DNA of 36,681 nucleotides from Mycobacterium sp. (GCA_031292695.1 JARLGS010000092.1:1-36681), one strand, 5' to 3'; counted from the first letter of the stretch, positions 18,518 through 29,480 are shown. The notes: generated by a model not told the origin, from the letters alone. Translations and numbers: made by a program.

Positions 18518-20416
18518 TCAGGTGATGTCGTCGCCGCTGGCCTGCTGCAACAGGCTGCGCCGATACTGCTCCATGGCGACGAGATCCCCGAACAGCGCGT
18601 GATAGTCATCGCTCTGCTCCACCGGTGACATGCGTTGCAGCTTCGACTTCAATTCGGCGATCTCCCGGCCCACCCAGACCTCCTGCAGCCGGGCCAGGAC
18701 ACTGGAGATGTAGCGCGGTAACCGCTCCTCTTCGACCTTGAATGACTCGACCGACAGTTCGTTGATCAGAGTCGCAGCCGCCGGCGCTGCCTCACGCACC
18801 GCATCGATCCACTCGGCGCCACCCAATCCGCTCGCGGTGCCACCGGCGATCGCGAGCGCCTGCCGGACAGCGGCATACCCCGGATGAGTGAAGCTCTCCA
18901 CCGGCAGTCCGTCGAACACCGGTCCGGCCAGCGCGGGGTACTGCAGTGCGGACTTGAGCGCCTCGCGCTGCGGCCACAGCGTCGGGTCTTTCGGATCGGG
19001 ACGCCCCACCGTCGGGGCCTGCGCCTGAGCCGGCTGCGCGGCGGCCCGGCGGGTGTCCCGCCGGGAGGTGCCGGGACCGGCCTTTGCCGTCTCACGCACC
19101 CGGGAAATCACCTGGGCCACCTCGTCCCAACCGACCCAGCCGGCCAATTGACGGGCGTACTCGTCACGCAGGGTGGAGTCCTTGATCCGGGCCACCAACG
19201 GCACGCATCGGCGCAGCGCCGCGACCCGGCCTTCAGCGCTGTCCAGGTCGTGGTCTTCCAGCGCGGTGCGAATCACGAACTCGAACAACGGCGTTCGCCG
19301 TGCGACCAGGTCCCGCAACACACCGTCGCCGGCCTTGAGCCGCAGATCGCACGGGTCCATCCCGTCGGCGGCCACCGCGACGAACGACTGTCCGGTCAGA
19401 TTCTGTTCGCCCTCAAAGGCTTTCACCGCCGCAGCGCGCCCCGCGGCATCGCCGTCGAACACGTAGATCAATTCGCCGCGGAAGAAGTTGTCGTCCATCA
19501 TCAGTCGCCGCAGCATCGACAGGTGCTCGTCACCGAAGGCGGTGCCGCAGGCAGCCACCGCCGTTGTCACCCCGGCCAGGTGCATGGCCATGACGTCGGT
19601 GTAGCCCTCCACCACCACCGCCTGGTGCCCCTTGGCGATGTCGCGTTTGGCGAGGTCAAGCCCGAACAACACGTTGGATTTCTTGTACAGCACCGTTTCC
19701 GGTGTGTTGACGTACTTGGCTTCCATCTGGTCGTCGTCGAACAACCGACGCGCCCCGAACCCGATGACCTCACTGGTCGCGCCCCGGATCGGCCAGAGCA
19801 GCCGGCGGTGGAACCGGTCCATCGGACCGCGGCGGCCCTCCCGGGACAGCCCGGCGGCCTCCAGCTCCTTGAAGGTGAATCCCTTGCGCAGCAAGTGCTT
19901 TGTCAGGGTGTCCCAGCCCGACGGCGCGAATCCGCAACCAAAGCGTTTGGCCGCCTCGGCGTCGAAATTCCGCTCGATCAGGTACTTCCGGGCGGCCGCC
20001 GCTTCCTCCGACCGGAGCGCCTCGGCGTAGAACTCCTGTGCCGCGGTATTGGCCGCGAGCAACCGGCTGCGGCTGCCCCGGTCGCGCTGCACGTTGGTTG
20101 CCGACGCGCCCTCATAGCTGACCGTGTAGCTCAGCCGGTCGGCGAGCAGTTCCACGGCCTCGACGAAGGTGACGTGCTCGACCTTCTGCACGAAGGCGTA
20201 GACGTCCCCGCCCTCGCCACAGCCGAAGCAGTGGAACTGACCGTGGTTGGGCCGGACATGGAACGACGGCGACTTCTCGTCATGGAACGGGCACAGCCCC
20301 TTGAGCGAATCAGCGCCGGCGCGCCGCAGTTGCACGTGCTCGCCGACGATGTCCTCGATGCGGGTGCGTTCACGGATGGCCGCGATATCGCGATCGGGAA
20401 TGCGGCCAGCCGGCAT
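18518..20416 (-). CDS. dnaG: DNA primase
   Basis: CHC2 zinc-binding LCPFHDEKSPSFHVRPNHGQFHCFGCGEGGDVYAFV; TOPRIM EGYTDVMAMHLAG. Confidence 0.97.
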   Translation of the reverse strand: MPAGRIPDRDIAAIRERTRIEDIVGEHVQLRRAGADSLKGLCPFHDEKSPSFHVRPNHGQFHCFGCGEGGDVYAFVQKVEHVTFVEAVELLADRLSYTVSYEGASATNVQRDRGSRSRLLAANTAAQEFYAEALRSEEAAAARKYLIERNFDAEAAKRFGCGFAPSGWDTLTKHLLRKGFTFKELEAAGLSREGRRGPMDRFHRRLLWPIRGATSEVIGFGARRLFDDDQMEAKYVNTPETVLYKKSNVLFGLDLAKRDIAKGHQAVVVEGYTDVMAMHLAGVTTAVAACGTAFGDEHLSMLRRLMMDDNFFRGELIYVFDGDAAGRAAAVKAFEGEQNLTGQSFVAVAADGMDPCDLRLKAGDGVLRDLVARRTPLFEFVIRTALEDHDLDSAEGRVAALRRCVPLVARIKDSTLRDEYARQLAGWVGWDEVAQVISRVRETAKAGPGTSRRDTRRAAAQPAQAQAPTVGRPDPKDPTLWPQREALKSALQYPALAGPVFDGLPVESFTHPGYAAVRQALAIAGGTASGLGGAEWIDAVREAAPAAATLINELSVESFKVEEERLPRYISSVLARLQEVWVGREIAELKSKLQRMSPVEQSDDYHALFGDLVAMEQYRRSLLQQASGDDIT

Positions 20417-20420
20417 CGGA

Positions 20421-21689
20421 TCAGTCTAGAGGTCGCGGCGAACGCGCTTCGTGGACCCGTTCCAGCCGGGTCTCGGTGTAGGACGCAATCTGATCGACCA
20501 CCACGCGCAGCCGGGCGCCGTCGTCGGCCGCGAGGGCGAACTCGGCGGCGAACTGAGGGTCCAGACTGGCCGGCGCCTGCCCCCACAGCGACAGCGCGAC
20601 CTCATGCACCATGGTGCGCTGGTCGGCCTGAATCTGCAGATGCTGGTGGTCGGACATGATGAACTGCAGGGCCAGCATCTTGAGCACGGCAACCTCGGCG
20701 CGCACCAGGGCCGGCACCGCGAGGTCGGCTTCGAACCGCCGCATCGAGGGCCGGCCGGCTTGCGTCTTGGTCTCGTTGATCGCGGCGTTGGCGAACCGGC
20801 CGACCAGCTCACTGGTGAGCCGCTTGAGCGCCACCGACGTCGCGACGGAGCCGTCGTACTTGCCGACAGCCGCGACCACGGGCAGCTGCGACAGCCGCTG
20901 CGCGGCCGCCAGCATGTCGTCGTGCGTCACCGTCGGATGCGACCGGGCGCCCAGGCGGGCCAGAGTCGCTGCCGCGTCGGCGTCGGCCAGGACTCTCAGG
21001 TCGATGCGTCCGGAGATGACGCCGTCCTCGACGTCGTGCACGGAGTACGCGACGTCGTCGGCCCAGTCCATCACCTGCGCTTCCAGGCACAGTCGCTCGG
21101 CGGGCGCGCCCTCGCGTACCCAGGCCGCGGCGGCTGCGTCGTCGTCGTAGAAACCGAACTTGGTGCGGTCCCCGCGGAACCACGGGTACTTGATCACCGC
21201 GTCCAACGCCGCCCGCGTCAGATTCAGCCCGGCCGAACGTCCTTCGCGGTCAAGGATTTTCGGCTCCAACCGGGTCAGGATCCGGAAGTTCTGGGCATTG
21301 CCCTCGAAACCGCCGAACGCGTTGGCGATCTCGTTGAGTGCGCGTTCACCGTTGTGGCCGTAAGGCGGGTGACCGATGTCGTGGGCCAGGCCGGCCAGGT
21401 CGACCAGGTCGGCGTCACAGCCCAGCCCGACCGCCATGCCGCGCCCGATCTGGGCCACCTCGAGTGAATGGGTCAGCCGGGTGCGTGGGGTCTCGCTGTG
21501 CCGCGGGCCGACCACCTGGGTCTTGTCGGCCAGCCTGCGTAGCGCCGCACTGTGCAGCACGCGCGCCCGGTCGCGGGAGAAATCGGAGCGGTGTCCGGCA
21601 TCAGTGCCGGGCAGTGTGGCCAGCTTGGCACCCTCTTCGACCAGCCGTTGCTGATCGAAGTCGCTGTATCCGTCGCTTGTAGTGCCCAC
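20421..21689 (-). CDS. dgt: Deoxyguanosinetriphosphate triphosphohydrolase-like protein
   Basis: HD motif [19 protein letters not shown]; adjacent to dnaG; GTG start ([15 protein letters not shown]) assumed. Confidence 0.93.
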   Translation of the reverse strand: MGTTSDGYSDFDQQRLVEEGAKLATLPGTDAGHRSDFSRDRARVLHSAALRRLADKTQVVGPRHSETPRTRLTHSLEVAQIGRGMAVGLGCDADLVDLAGLAHDIGHPPYGHNGERALNEIANAFGGFEGNAQNFRILTRLEPKILDREGRSAGLNLTRAALDAVIKYPWFRGDRTKFGFYDDDAAAAAWVREGAPAERLCLEAQVMDWADDVAYSVHDVEDGVISGRIDLRVLADADAAATLARLGARSHPTVTHDDMLAAAQRLSQLPVVAAVGKYDGSVATSVALKRLTSELVGRFANAAINETKTQAGRPSMRRFEADLAVPALVRAEVAVLKMLALQFIMSDHQHLQIQADQRTMVHEVALSLWGQAPASLDPQFAAEFALAADDGARLRVVVDQIASYTETRLERVHEARSPRPLD

Positions 21690-21804
21690 CGGCCGACAGT
21701 CTGCCAGTCCGGTCGTCCATTCCTGGCAATGGGCAGGGCAATGATCAGCGAGGTGGATGGCCACAGCCCCGCACAGCGACCATCCAGTCACCTACATTGA
21801 CGAA

Positions 21805-23772
21805 ATGCGCATCATGCGATTGCTCTGGCTGGCCATCACGGTTCTGACGGTGGGCATGCTGCTGGCCTCGAACGCATCGGCCCAGCCGCCAATGCGACTG
21901 GCGAACTACGTCACCGACCAGGCCGGCGCGCTGAACCCGCAGCAGCTCAGCGAAGTCTCGGGCGCAGTGCAGCAGTTGTATGGCCAGCGCGGCATCCGGC
22001 TGTGGGTGGCGTACGTCGACACCTTTTCCGGTTCGAGCGGCCCAGCCTGGGCGGAAAACACTTGGCGCCGAAGCGATCTGGGCGACCATGATGCCATCCT
22101 GGCGGTGGCGGTCAAAGATCGCGCCTATGCACTGTTGGTGCCAAAAGCCGCGACCGGCGGGGTCGACGTCGACCGGTTGCGCCGCGACGTCGTCGAACCC
22201 AAATTGCACGACGGGGATTGGGCGGGCGCGGCGATCGCGGCTGCCGACGGGCTGCGATCCACGCCGACGTTCAACTGGGCCGCGCTGGTGGGCGTGCTCG
22301 CGGCCATCGGCATCGCCCTGGGCGGCCTTCTCTGGTGGGGTCGGCGTCGCCGCCAGCGGCGTCGGCAAGCCGAACTGAACGCCGCCCAACGAGTCGACGC
22401 CACTGATGTCGCCGCGCTCGCCACCATGCGGCTCGACACGCTTGAGGACCTGTCCAAGTCGATCCTGGTCGACGTCGACAACGCGGTGCGCACCAGCGAC
22501 AACGAGTTGGCCTTGGCGGTCGGCGAGTTCGATGACCGCGACACGGCCCCGTTCACCGCTGCGGTGCAGAACGCGAAAGCGGCGATGGCGCAGGCATTCA
22601 GCGTGCGCCAGACCCTCGACGACGCGATTCCCGAGACACCGCAACAGCGGCGCGAGCTGCTGACCCAGGTGGTCGTCGCGGCGGCGCGCGCCGATAAGGA
22701 GTTGGAGGATCAGCGCACCGCCTTCCATCAACTCCGGGATCTCGTGATCAACGCGCCGACGCGGTTGGACGCGCTGACGCAGCAGATGGTGGGGTTGACC
22801 GCCCGGGTCCAACCGGCGCAACTGACCCTCACGGGGTTGCGCGGCCGGTTCACCGCGACCGCGCTGGCATCGGTGGCCGGCAATGTGGACGCCGCCACGG
22901 AGCGGCTGGCGTTCGCCGACCAGAACATCACCACCGCACGCGGATTGATCAGCAAGCCGGCGGACAGTCAGGCCGCCCTCGTCAACGCGATCCACGCCGC
23001 CGAGTCAGCGCTGGGGCAGGCACAGCGACTGCTGGACGCGGTCGACACCGCGGCTGACGACATCAACCATGCGGTCGGCGCACTGCCCGCCGCAATCACC
23101 GATATCGAGAACGGGATCGCCACCGCGGGCACGCTCCTGAACGGACCGCACGCCGCCGCGTTGACGACCACGCGTGATGCTGCGGCACAAGCGGTTTCGG
23201 CGGCCCAGGCATCGGGTGCCGACGATCCGCTGGGCGCTTTCACCCGTTTGGCCGCCGCGGACGCGCAGCTGGACAAGCTCCTGGCGACGATCACCGAGGA
23301 GAACGCGGCGGCGCAACGGCTGCGGCAGTCCCTCGACCAGGCGCTGCTGACCGCGCAGTCTCGGGTCCGCGGGGTGTCGGATTTCGTCGACACCCGCCGC
23401 GGCAGCGTCGGGCCCGAGGCGCGTACCCGGTTGGCCGAGGCTCAGCGTCGTCTCGACGCCGCCCGGTCGGCGGCGGGCACCGATCTGCCGGCTGCCATCG
23501 AACAGGCCACTGCCGCAGCCGAACTGGCCGCTGAAGCACAGGCACTCGCCGATGCCGACATCGGCGCGGCCCAGCGCGCCTACGCCCAGGCCCAAGGTAC
23601 GAGCGCGGGCGCCGAGTTGGGCGGCATCATCATCGGCGGCTTGTTGTCCGGCGCCCTGCGCGAGAGCCGGCGAGGCGGATCCAGCCGCGGCGGCGGTTGG
23701 AGCTCAACGACTTTCGGCGGTTCGGGCAACAGCTCCGGGGGTGGCTTCTCCGGCGGTGGCGGCCGCTTCTAA
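21805..23772 (+). CDS. TPM domain-containing membrane protein
   Basis: Signal peptide MRIMRLLWLAITVLTVGMLLASNASA, TPM-like VTDQAGALNPQQLSEVSGAVQQLYGQRGIRLWVAYV, Gly/Ser-rich C-terminus. Confidence 0.85.
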   Translation: MRIMRLLWLAITVLTVGMLLASNASAQPPMRLANYVTDQAGALNPQQLSEVSGAVQQLYGQRGIRLWVAYVDTFSGSSGPAWAENTWRRSDLGDHDAILAVAVKDRAYALLVPKAATGGVDVDRLRRDVVEPKLHDGDWAGAAIAAADGLRSTPTFNWAALVGVLAAIGIALGGLLWWGRRRRQRRRQAELNAAQRVDATDVAALATMRLDTLEDLSKSILVDVDNAVRTSDNELALAVGEFDDRDTAPFTAAVQNAKAAMAQAFSVRQTLDDAIPETPQQRRELLTQVVVAAARADKELEDQRTAFHQLRDLVINAPTRLDALTQQMVGLTARVQPAQLTLTGLRGRFTATALASVAGNVDAATERLAFADQNITTARGLISKPADSQAALVNAIHAAESALGQAQRLLDAVDTAADDINHAVGALPAAITDIENGIATAGTLLNGPHAAALTTTRDAAAQAVSAAQASGADDPLGAFTRLAAADAQLDKLLATITEENAAAQRLRQSLDQALLTAQSRVRGVSDFVDTRRGSVGPEARTRLAEAQRRLDAARSAAGTDLPAAIEQATAAAELAAEAQALADADIGAAQRAYAQAQGTSAGAELGGIIIGGLLSGALRESRRGGSSRGGGWSSTTFGGSGNSSGGGFSGGGGRF

Positions 23773-24605
23773 CCCTGGGCAGCCACCCTGGCCCGCTCGC
23801 GCATCGAGGCGATCACGCCGCCGTCATTGAGGATGTCCGTGCCCGTCAGATACGCCGCCCTGGCGCTGGCACAGAAGGCGAACAGCTCGGCCATCTCCTC
23901 GGCCTTACCCCACCTCGGGACCGCAGCGTTCAACACCATCGCGCCGGCCCCCGCGTCCGCCTCCAGCAGCCCCATCTCGGTGTCGACCGATCCCGGGGAG
24001 ACCGAGACAATGCGCAGTCCCTTGCCGTTGAAGCGCTCGGCCTGCGAGCTGCTGTACCACTTCACGAAGTTCTTGCTCACCGAATAGGCCAAGCCGGAGC
24101 GGACGTCCTCGGGCGCGATCGCACAGGCCGTCGCCATCTCAGCCAGGAACGCATCCCGGTCGGTCAGCGCCAGCGGGAACTTCGCCGTCGGGATGATCTC
24201 TTCGGGCAACATGTGCGCGGCCATCGATGCCACGTTGACAATGGCCGCGCCGTCTTCCGCGATGTCGAAGAACGCCTCGTTGACATTGACCGTGCCGACC
24301 GCGTTGGTGCACATCACATAGTCCGCCGTACCCATGCTGGGGCTCACGCCGGCGGTGTGGATCACCGACCCAATCGGACCGAGACCTGTTGCGGTCTCGA
24401 ACAATTGGTCCACCGCCGCCCGATCGGTCATATCGGCGTTGACCATCGTCGCGGCGATGCCGAGGTCAGCCAGCGTGGCCGCGGCGGCATCGAGTCGGTC
24501 CTGCCGCACGTCGGCCAGCACCAGTTGGTGTTCGCGCCCGACGATCCTGGCCGTCGCCACACCCATGCCGCCCGCACCGCCGGTGATCACCGAAACTCGA
24601 CTCAT
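23769..24605 (-). CDS. SDR-family oxidoreductase
   Basis: VITGGAGGMGVATARIVG Rossmann motif; YSVSKNFVKWY catalytic motif. Confidence 0.9.
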   Translation of the reverse strand: MSRVSVITGGAGGMGVATARIVGREHQLVLADVRQDRLDAAAATLADLGIAATMVNADMTDRAAVDQLFETATGLGPIGSVIHTAGVSPSMGTADYVMCTNAVGTVNVNEAFFDIAEDGAAIVNVASMAAHMLPEEIIPTAKFPLALTDRDAFLAEMATACAIAPEDVRSGLAYSVSKNFVKWYSSSQAERFNGKGLRIVSVSPGSVDTEMGLLEADAGAGAMVLNAAVPRWGKAEEMAELFAFCASARAAYLTGTDILNDGGVIASMRERARVAAQG

Positions 24606-24657
24606 AACCGGCACGTTATACCGAAAGCCCAACGGGATCAGCCACGGGGCAGTGTCG

Positions 24658-24675
24658 GGGCGCTCAGCAGCGCCC
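24658..24675 (-). terminator. Possible terminator downstream of glyS
   Basis: GGGCGCT-CAGC-AGCGCCC hairpin immediately after the glyS stop; no U-tract. Confidence 0.4.
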
Positions 24676-24689
24676 GCGAGCAGACAGAC

Positions 24690-26072
24690 TCAGCAGCCCT
24701 TGAGGCGCACCGCGAGGTAATCGCTGACGGCGTCGATGGCCACCCGTTCCTGGGTCATGGCGTCGCGTTCGCGGATGGTCACGGCGTGGTCTTCGAGCGA
24801 GTCGAAGTCCACGGTGATGCAGTACGGCGTACCGATCTCGTCCTGACGGCGGTACCGGCGGCCGATGGCGCCGGCATCGTCGAACTCGACGTTCCAGTTC
24901 TGGCGCAGCTCGGCGGCCAGGTCGCGGGCCTTGGGCGACAGGTCGGCATTGCGCGACAGCGGCAGCACGGCGGCCTTGACCGGCGCCAGTCGCGGGTCGA
25001 GCTTGAGCACGGTGCGCTTGTCGACGCCGCCCTTGGCGTTGGGGGCCTCGTCCTCGTGGTACGAGTCGACCAGGAATGCCATCAGCGAGCGGGTCAGGCC
25101 GGCCGCCGGTTCGATGACGTACGGCACGAAGCGGGTGTCGCTGGCCTGGTCGTAGAACGACAGGTCCACGCCGGAATGCTCGGAGTGCGTGGTCAAGTCG
25201 AAGTTGGTGCGGTTCGCGATGCCTTCCAGCTCACCCCACGGGTTGCCGGCGAAGCCGAACTTGTACTCGACGTCGGTGGTACCGGCGCTGTAGTGCGACA
25301 GCTTCTCCAGCGGGTGCTCGTACAGCCGCAGGTTCTCCGGGTTGATGCCCAGGTCGATGTACCACTGCAGGCGGGTGTCGATCCAGTACTTGTGCCACTC
25401 CGGCGCAGTCGAGGGCTCGACGAAGAACTCCATCTCCATCTGCTCGAACTCGCGGGTGCGGAAGATGAAGTTGCCAGGGGTGATCTCGTTGCTGAAGCTC
25501 TTGCCGATCTGGCCGATACCGAACGGCGGCTTCTTGCGCGCAGTGGTGACCACGTTGGCGAAGTTCACGAAGATGCCCTGCGCGGTCTCCGGGCGCAGGT
25601 AATGCAGACCCTCTTCGGACTCGATCGGGCCGAGGTAGGTCTTGAGCATCATGTTGAAGTCGCGGGGCTCGGTCCACTGGCCCTTGGTGCCACAGTCCGG
25701 GCAGACGATCTCGCTCATCGGCACGTCGTCGGGGTCGCCACCCTTCTTGAGGGCCACGGCCTCCTGCAGGTGGTCCTGCCGGTGCCGCTTGTGGCAGTTC
25801 AGGCACTCGACCAGCGGGTCGTTGAACACCGCAACGTGGCCGGAAGCCACCCACACCTGGCGCGGCAGGATGATCGCGCTGTCCAGGCCGACGACGTCGT
25901 CGCGGCTGGTGATGACTGACCGCCACCACTGGCGCTTGATGTTCTCCTTGAGCTCGACACCCAGTGGTCCGTAGTCCCACGCCGACTTGGTGCCTCCGTA
26001 GATTTCGCCGGACTGGTAGACCAGACCACGGCGTTTGGCCAGGTTGGCAACGGTGTCGATGATGGACGCCAC
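24690..26072 (-). CDS. glyS: Glycyl-tRNA synthetase
   Basis: [37 protein letters not shown]; class II synthetase. Confidence 0.97.
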   Translation of the reverse strand: MASIIDTVANLAKRRGLVYQSGEIYGGTKSAWDYGPLGVELKENIKRQWWRSVITSRDDVVGLDSAIILPRQVWVASGHVAVFNDPLVECLNCHKRHRQDHLQEAVALKKGGDPDDVPMSEIVCPDCGTKGQWTEPRDFNMMLKTYLGPIESEEGLHYLRPETAQGIFVNFANVVTTARKKPPFGIGQIGKSFSNEITPGNFIFRTREFEQMEMEFFVEPSTAPEWHKYWIDTRLQWYIDLGINPENLRLYEHPLEKLSHYSAGTTDVEYKFGFAGNPWGELEGIANRTNFDLTTHSEHSGVDLSFYDQASDTRFVPYVIEPAAGLTRSLMAFLVDSYHEDEAPNAKGGVDKRTVLKLDPRLAPVKAAVLPLSRNADLSPKARDLAAELRQNWNVEFDDAGAIGRRYRRQDEIGTPYCITVDFDSLEDHAVTIRERDAMTQERVAIDAVSDYLAVRLKGC

Positions 26073-26201
26073 GATGTTCGAGCACTCCTGTGTCAGGTGG
26101 GATGCAACCCGACCAGCCTAATGGCGGGCCATTGGGCGAGGAACTTCGCGTCCACTCCAATCGACTGTGCGAACGGACACGCCCGCGTGCGTGCCCTTTG
26201 A

Positions 26202-26219
26202 CATGCGCAACAGTGCATG
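26202..26219. promoter_or_regulatory. Candidate SmtB/ArsR-type operator
   Basis: Inverted repeat CATGC-GCAACAGT-GCATG upstream of the ArsR-family gene. Confidence 0.5.
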
Positions 26220-26227
26220 GAAAGCTA

Positions 26228-26246
26228 AATGAAAACAATTTCCAAT
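26228..26246. promoter_or_regulatory. Candidate Zur/Fur-type operator
   Basis: AATGAAAACAATTTCCAAT, near-palindromic TGAAAA-N3-TTTCCA just upstream of the start codon. Confidence 0.45.
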
Positions 26247-26262
26247 AGTCTGGAGTTGCCGG

Positions 26263-26619
26263 GTGCCACCCACTGCCACGCATGACGAGCTCGACCATCA
26301 GCACGGCGGCGCGCCCTTCCCGACCTCCCCGCCTCGGGAAACGCTCGACGCCGCCGGCGATCTGCTACGCGCCCTGGCCGCGCCGGTACGCATCGCGATC
26401 GTGCTGCAACTACGCGAATCGCAGCGCTGCGTACATGAACTCGTCGACGCCCTCAACGTGCCGCAACCTTTGGTCAGCCAGCACCTGCGCATCCTCAAGT
26501 CGGCCGGTGTCGTCGCGGGCGAACGGGCCGGGCGGGAAGTGATGTACCGCCTGGTCGATCACCACCTGGCCCACATCGTCGTCGACGCCATCGCCCACGC
26601 CGAGGAGGACCGGCCATGA
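26263..26619 (+). CDS. ArsR/SmtB-family metal-sensing regulator
   Basis: ALAAPVRIAIVLQLRESQRCVHELVDALNVPQPLVSQHLRILKSAGVV; Rv2358-like; GTG start. Confidence 0.92.
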   Translation: MPPTATHDELDHQHGGAPFPTSPPRETLDAAGDLLRALAAPVRIAIVLQLRESQRCVHELVDALNVPQPLVSQHLRILKSAGVVAGERAGREVMYRLVDHHLAHIVVDAIAHAEEDRP

Positions 26620-27014
26620 CCGCCCCGACCCGGTCCACCAAACAACGCACCGCGGTCGCCGCGCTGCTGGAAAACGTCGAAGAATTCCGCTCGGCGCAGG
26701 AACTGCACGACGAACTGCGTCGTCGTGGCGAAGGAATTGGTCTGACCACCGTCTACCGCACTCTGCAGGCGATGGCCGCCGCCGGACAGGTCGACAGCCT
26801 GCGCACCGACAGCGGGGAGGCGCTCTACCGCCGGTGCTCGCAGGCCCACCATCACCACCACCTGGTGTGCCGGCAGTGCGGCGCGACGGTCGAGGTGGCC
26901 GGCACCGAGGTCGAGGCATGGGCCACGGAAACCGCTGCCGCGCATGGCTTTTCCGACGTCAGCCACACCATCGAGATCTTCGGGGTGTGTGCGGGCTGCA
27001 CCAGGGTCAGTTGA
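26616..27014 (+). CDS. zur: Zinc uptake regulator, Fur family
   Basis: TVYRTLQAMAAAGQVDSLRTDSGEALYRRCSQAHHHHHLVCRQCG, CAGC C-terminal pair; overlaps the ArsR gene. Confidence 0.94.
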   Translation: MTAPTRSTKQRTAVAALLENVEEFRSAQELHDELRRRGEGIGLTTVYRTLQAMAAAGQVDSLRTDSGEALYRRCSQAHHHHHLVCRQCGATVEVAGTEVEAWATETAAAHGFSDVSHTIEIFGVCAGCTRVS

Positions 27015-27396
27015 CCCGGGCGAACTCCAGCACGGTATCGCGAGTCAGCGGCGCCAGCACGATGTCCCCGGGCGCGTGCGGGTCGATCCAGACCATCTCC
27101 TCGATCTCGGCGGCGGCCTGAGGCACCCCGTCGAGACTGACCAGGAACAGGTCGGCCGCGACGCTGTGACCAGGCTCGTTGGCCGCCACCGCGGTGTGAT
27201 GCCCCAGCTCCCGCACCTCGGCGACGCCCACGCCGAGTTCCTCACGGAGCTCACGGGCCAGCGCGGCCACCGGCGTCTCCCCCGGCTCGATCTTGCCGCC
27301 GGGCTGGATGAACGTCGTGGTCCCGCGTTTGCGCACCACCAGCAGCCGCCCGTGCTCGTCGACCACCACCGCGGCCACGATCCGGATGACCGTCAC
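27007..27396 (-). CDS. Nudix hydrolase
   Basis: Nudix box GKIEPGETPVAALARELREELGV; GTG start (VTVIRIVAAVVV) assumed. Confidence 0.93.
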   Translation of the reverse strand: MTVIRIVAAVVVDEHGRLLVVRKRGTTTFIQPGGKIEPGETPVAALARELREELGVGVAEVRELGHHTAVAANEPGHSVAADLFLVSLDGVPQAAAEIEEMVWIDPHAPGDIVLAPLTRDTVLEFARVN

Positions 27397-27806
27397 TTCG
27401 CGAGGTCGGCCCGTACGTCTGCACCGGTCGACAGCACCAGCATGATCAGCGTGCACAACGCGTCATCGCTGAGTCCGGCAGCCGGAAAGTTGTAGCGCAG
27501 CATCACGTCGCCGACCTTTTTGGAGCCGTTCGCGCGGGCGTCGACCACCCGCTCGTGCAGCACCACGGTGCCGAGCATGGTGCGGCTGGCGTGATCGGCG
27601 ACCCGGTCCCGAATCTTGTTGTCCAGCTTCAGGTCCCAAGCCAGCGGCTGAGTCAGCGAGATCAGATCCAGCCCCTCGCCGATGGTCACCACCCGCAGCG
27701 ACGCCACAGTTCCCTCGTGGGTCACGGTCAGGGCGCCGTCATCCTCCTCGACGAGGGTCATCGCATCGCCGAGCGCGGAGATCAACTGCTGCAACAGATT
27801 CGACAT
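27393..27806 (-). CDS. Conserved hypothetical protein (Rv2360c-like)
   Basis: 137 aa ORF between uppS and the Nudix gene; overlaps both neighbours by 1-4 bp. Confidence 0.75.
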   Translation of the reverse strand: MSNLLQQLISALGDAMTLVEEDDGALTVTHEGTVASLRVVTIGEGLDLISLTQPLAWDLKLDNKIRDRVADHASRTMLGTVVLHERVVDARANGSKKVGDVMLRYNFPAAGLSDDALCTLIMLVLSTGADVRADLAK

Positions 27807-28690
27807 CAGGCCCTGCCGAAGCGTCGGTTGCGGTTGACGTACTCCTCGCAGGCGGCCCAGAGATCGCGCCGGTCGTAGTCAGGCCACAGCTTGTCCTGGA
27901 ACACGTACTCGGCGTATGCCGCCTGCCACAGCATGAAGTTGCTGGCCCGCTGTTCACCGGAGGTGCGGATGAACAGGTCCACGTCGGGGATATCTGGGCG
28001 GTGCAGATGCTTGGCGAACGACGCCTCGGAAATCCGGCTCGGGTTGATCTTGCCCGCCGCGGCCTGCTCGGCGATTTCGCGTGCGGCCTCGACGATCTCT
28101 GTGCGCCCACCGTAGTTCACGCAGTAGTTCACGGTGATGACGTCGTTGCCGACGGTCATCCGCTCGGCGATGTCGAACTCCTTGATGACGCTGCTCCACA
28201 TGCGCGGACGGGACCCGACCCAGCGCATGTTGACGCCCATCGCGTTGAGGTTCTCCCGGCGCCGACGCACCACCTCGCGGTTGAAGCCCATCAGGAAGCG
28301 CACCTCTTCGGTGCTGCGCTTCCAGTTCTCTGTGGAGAACGCGTACACCGACAGATGCTTGATGCCCAGTTCGATGGCGCCGCAAGTGATGTCGATCAGC
28401 ACCGCCTCGCCCATCTTGTGACCGTCGGTACGCCCGAGTCCGCGCTGCGTGGCCCACCGGCCGTTGCCGTCCATCACCACCGCCACGTGGTTGGGCACCT
28501 GGTCAGCGGGGATCTGCGGGGCAGCGGCCTTGGACGGGTGCTGCGGCGGACGGGCGAAGCGGCCATTGGACTTCGGCGGGAGCTCGGGAAACACCACCGG
28601 CCACGTCGAGATGTCCGGGAACACCGGATAGTCGTCAGGCGCCGGTGGCAGCTGTGGATAGCTGGTCTTGCGCGCCCGGTTGAGTGCCAT
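27806..28690 (-). CDS. uppS: Decaprenyl diphosphate synthase / (Z)-prenyltransferase
   Basis: [25 protein letters not shown] and [32 protein letters not shown]. Confidence 0.96.
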   Translation of the reverse strand: MALNRARKTSYPQLPPAPDDYPVFPDISTWPVVFPELPPKSNGRFARPPQHPSKAAAPQIPADQVPNHVAVVMDGNGRWATQRGLGRTDGHKMGEAVLIDITCGAIELGIKHLSVYAFSTENWKRSTEEVRFLMGFNREVVRRRRENLNAMGVNMRWVGSRPRMWSSVIKEFDIAERMTVGNDVITVNYCVNYGGRTEIVEAAREIAEQAAAGKINPSRISEASFAKHLHRPDIPDVDLFIRTSGEQRASNFMLWQAAYAEYVFQDKLWPDYDRRDLWAACEEYVNRNRRFGRA

Positions 28691-29480
28691 GGGCCATATC
28701 CTGCCTGAACATGGTGACCCGCTGTTCAATGACCGTGGTATCAGGTCGGTAAACGCGCTCCACCAGAGGTAATGTCCGCAGCTGACGTTCCAGATGCCAC
28801 TGCAGGTGCGCGGCCACCAACCCGCTGGCCTGGCTGCGGTGCCCCGTCGGCGAGGCCTGCGCGTACTCCCAGTCTCCGTCGTGCAGCGCGGCCATCAGGT
28901 CCAGCACCCCCTGCGGCGGCGTAACCGATCCCGACGGCCGACAGTGGACGCACACGCTGCCGCCGGCACCGACGTGAAACGCCCGGTGCGGACCGGGAGC
29001 GGCGCAGCGGGCGCATTCGGTGATCGCCGGTGCCCAACCGGCGATTCCCATTGCCCGCAGCAGGTAGGCGTCGAGCACCAGTTCCCGGGGCCGGCTCCCG
29101 TCGGCGACCGCCCGCAACGCGCCGACGGTGAGCCGTTGCAGGGCCGGTAGCGGGTTGCGTTCCTCACCGGCCAGCCGCTCGGCGGTTTCCAGGATGGCGC
29201 AGCCGCAGGTATAGCGGCCGTAGTCGTTGACGATGTCGGTGGCGAAGGCATCGATCGACACCACCTGGGTGACGATGTCGAGATTGCGGCCAGGATGCAG
29301 CTGCACGTCGATGTGGGCGAACGGCTCCAGCCGGGAGCCGAACTTGCTGCGGGTCCGCCGCACACCCTTGGCCACCGCGCGGACCAGCCCGTGGTCCCGG
29401 GTGAGCAACGTCACGATCCGGTCGGCCTCGCCGAGCTTGTGCTGGCGCAGCACGACCGCTCGATCCCGGTACAACCGCAT
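28635..29480 (-). CDS. recO: DNA repair protein RecO
   Basis: [46 protein letters not shown]...CVHC zinc motif. Confidence 0.95.
   Translation of the reverse strand: MRLYRDRAVVLRQHKLGEADRIVTLLTRDHGLVRAVAKGVRRTRSKFGSRLEPFAHIDVQLHPGRNLDIVTQVVSIDAFATDIVNDYGRYTCGCAILETAERLAGEERNPLPALQRLTVGALRAVADGSRPRELVLDAYLLRAMGIAGWAPAITECARCAAPGPHRAFHVGAGGSVCVHCRPSGSVTPPQGVLDLMAALHDGDWEYAQASPTGHRSQASGLVAAHLQWHLERQLRTLPLVERVYRPDTTVIEQRVTMFRQDMAHGTQPGAQDQLSTAATGA

Noticed and set aside
18884-20659. 591-aa plus-strand ORF
   Set aside because: Antisense to dnaG, which carries CHC2 and TOPRIM motifs.
21745-22995. 416-aa minus-strand ORF
   Set aside because: Antisense to the TPM-domain gene; biased composition.
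23697-25919. 740-aa plus-strand ORF
   Set aside because: Antisense to the SDR and glyS genes, both of which have clear motifs; spurious open frame.
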